From Corallococcus macrosporus DSM 14697 (GTDB taxonomy: Bacteria > Myxococcota > Myxococcia > Myxococcales > Myxococcaceae): 64,000 nt of DNA. The notes under the pieces are model-generated. The model was not told where the DNA came from, ran no database searches, and was given only the letters and a program-made list of their open reading frames with translations. The stretch is from assembly GCF_002305895.1 (NCBI RefSeq), contig NZ_CP022203.1:124001-188000 (forward strand), read 5' to 3'. This document shows, piece after piece, positions 63,801 to 64,000 of this stretch. The translations under genes were made by a program, and so were the position numbers. The number at the start of each line of letters is the position of its first letter. Within the stretch, counting starts at the first letter, position 1.

Positions 63801-64000
63801 TCCACCGCGCCCACCAGGTACCAGATGCGCAGCTTGCCGTCGTCGCCCGCGGACACCAGCCGGCCGTCGCGCGGCGTGAAGGCCAGCGCGCGCACCGCGC
63901 CCTCGTGGCCCGGCATGTCGCGCCGCGCGCCCGTGGCCACGGTGAAGACGTGCACCACGCCGTCGTCACCCGCGCCCGCCGCGTAGGTGCCGGAGGGGTC
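57893..64000 (-). CDS. Giant WD40 plus HEAT-repeat protein, 5' end outside window
   Basis: 2035 visible residues; the frame is open at the window end, so the start is missing. The first part has WD40-type blades (GHEGAVRALAFTPRDGRLVSAGDDGKLRIW; VWSAGSDGQVKVWRL). The rest is a long array of HEAT/PBS-lyase-like repeats, with recurring 'VR..A..AL..L' units of about 30 residues. There is no enzyme domain, which suggests a scaffold. The stop overlaps the SWIM-domain gene start. Similar WD40/HEAT plus SWIM pairs are in myxobacterial genomes, but no function is known to me. Confidence 0.8.
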   Translation of the reverse strand, partial: DPSGTYAAGAGDDGVVHVFTVATGARRDMPGHEGAVRALAFTPRDGRLVSAGDDGKLRIWYLVGAVEFEVRGEKDTGHAGPVLALLFPPTPPAKPGEEEPGDRVWSAGSDGQVKVWRLDQRRKPRTLDAGGKPVQALAFAPPANPRVARTSLGSVFTGGDDRRTHRFGLSPDGAPAGDHDTSQHGIDLLTEAHKAGRPRREAAVREAAALEETEALDFLFQVLTSDKDAEVRRLAVRELADKGRTAARPRLRERLDDSHPMVRKAALEALVTLETESPLAAPRAALGSQHPEVRVLGLELLAKLGGTSPLVPGLIAGQLADSHGAVGLTALGALIQVMPGDGAEPLRTAFERGPALLKIDVLVRATAQGLLGHAQLQPLAARALDDADASVRQVAFTVRVMERRALAHALESRDEDFARGTKEVSRWLVQHARRAQGVAGTPPITDAELQAARAAMPAQGTTGAAITESDLEPLLAAMACRTPDTAVRGARGLAQLGDGRALGALLQLSREPDPAIRRVAASSLQALQDPRARERLVWMLDDENADVRASALDAVVALDGDAPLSSAEAALRSGHEDVRVRGLDRLVKLGPSTPGAEPLLGDALEDESGKVRGEAFRTLWAWNEKAPEKALDRALAGRFPDLRHRAVEVLAQRAAEGWALERLKKAVEDRDNGVATAAYDAWVKHVGKEHAEAHLAALATTHAPLREHAAKGAVHAPIEPLRSPLLKRVQDEEVPVAVAALEALDKLVPHENGPLLAGLAAAPLPVRIRAAELLAPRGAEDLIEPLRAFITDKDLERQYPPAFLVPLRIRAARALASLGSRRLLTFFATVLLPHELGDLQEQGARGLATAARRGDEGFLLDALSHANVAVRSWAADGLSRLGDARALPVLTGNLRHDHLPIRLGAILSFAALGPDGDGGLLHGLEDRTREVQELVFSIVLARDSRASRRGEPPDLLTSALSSGRPEVRYAAARALELRTEPDAARAQLAEALLPPRPEKVADMKDWPAEEDRVKYVIGLAEALSSLQPEQRYAAAQVLLLRDKPLEYFRHAKRVARPSTLDAPWKPETAPGTGPGQGAPAKNWLRRIFSAVKAESPAASAEATPQAERQHLRRLAFGAYVGLLRQVSSGDDESHRVRRDAVDRVVKLTQEGFAGTPAAVAALLRALEDPHQLVRKAALAGLKELFPAGSDEPLALALASLAPDVARAALDELATRGDAAKPRITAALNSPLTDVRRYAFELLEKLSPPGSLEPLLAALGSEHADLRVGVIERLAGANDPRVTEALGRAMASEHEDLRLRASELLAWRGDDRAVEVLSIFLRAENANLAKRATEALARLATPAAVAALAARLPAAPEPHERKRLVTALGNTRRPEALEVLARQCQTDTEGSIRSECVSAAMTVAGTDVKKRDVKRAVSFLRQVVKSFDVAVRQEAVRHLEHGAEAGQSELLVSLFPDRFPAVSGAAVEAYAKRVIEHGAPVEPLEAVLRGGSRELMLPAAEGVAFKGGASALRPLMLYARAGEDGQRERALLALGTLGDARALAELETVAAGGTAEAPVEPSMVSAAIEGLGRLAAKLPDGEERRRVEEKVEAAAVEGATLELQQAGVKGLRAIGGERARVKIEALLGDTGTALPVRLTAAQELGKLQDTAAEMALAAALDVQQQELRREARKALDVLFPNERTRVEFLAVASRYPDISAPAAAYLANEGDPALLVPRLATLDNVELRLGLRRGLARRGAMPVPEVVTLLGHDKPEAREEAALLVGTWTGEAREPGAVDLAALSRALVTAERRTATDWASAAPSKRATLSAAWERLLWAGSRLGTAGMADSARTLLQGGEAAAPGTVRQEAARALGRLAAPEGTLTLTGQAPAAVLANEKERAAAADTLRKSLVDPDARVRAAAADALAKLAPEHAAAWALAVKPFDAVAFGPMGARTSRELLATSEGRRLSVPTLLGARALEPLKSLASDAKPETRQDAWAALGRLGGDDAAKLLHEAAFDKSQTVELRKAAWRAHKRARRAAERARNRKEGNPS

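Overview
The window is high-GC DNA from a myxobacterium, most likely Myxococcaceae (Myxococcus/Corallococcus relatives). Family-level evidence is a double-CXXCG 'gmx' protein beside a TIGR02269-type lipoprotein, a MYXO-CTERM-like sorting tail, MopE-type Cys/Asp repeats, a DUF6310-DUF5953-like gene pair, and a Mx162/Sa163-type retron. No rRNA, tRNA or CRISPR array was seen. Both window ends cut through genes.

Left, 1-14.4 kb, is accessory. It starts with a cut DUF262 gene. A gene graveyard follows, with pieces of a CzcA/CusA RND pump, an EamA transporter with a His-rich tail, and an IS3 orfA. Next come a low-GC Shedu-like nuclease candidate, a lipoprotein with a nuclease-like C-terminus coupled to a DUF5953-like gene, a secreted M28 peptidase, an AbiE-like pair whose nucleotidyltransferase carries an in-frame TGA, and a lipoprotein. 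An APH-fold gene with a 14-TM drug exporter precedes a three-gene coupled operon headed by three HipB-style operators (AATCC-N8-GGATT).

Middle, 14.5-31 kb, holds two MacB-type permeases without an ATPase, envelope and secreted proteins, a PLD-fold lipoprotein, a GNAT enzyme, a TssB-TssC-like fused sheath protein next to two signal-less enzymes (lytic transglycosylase, C39-like peptidase), an FHA sigma-54 activator, a TPR-bearing Ser/Thr kinase, and the gmx lipoprotein/CXXCG pair (lipoprotein frameshifted).

31-38 kb: a LysR/pcaD-like divergent pair sits between an intact and a broken copy of a DUF6483-like gene and is bracketed by a 12-bp direct repeat, so it looks acquired. It is followed by an operon (semialdehyde dehydrogenase, GTP cyclohydrolase II/URC1-like, DUF1688/URC4, uracil phosphoribosyltransferase) that matches the URC pyrimidine catabolic pathway.

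Right, 38-64 kb, is mostly housekeeping and envelope: a MYXO-CTERM protein, a cytochrome c/flavocytochrome pair, CapA, a MopE-like lipoprotein, a ClC channel, an SGNH hydrolase, Lnt, a GMC oxidoreductase, an alpha/beta hydrolase, a complete retron (msr-msd RNA and reverse transcriptase), and a SWIM-domain gene coupled to a giant WD40/HEAT-repeat gene cut by the window end.
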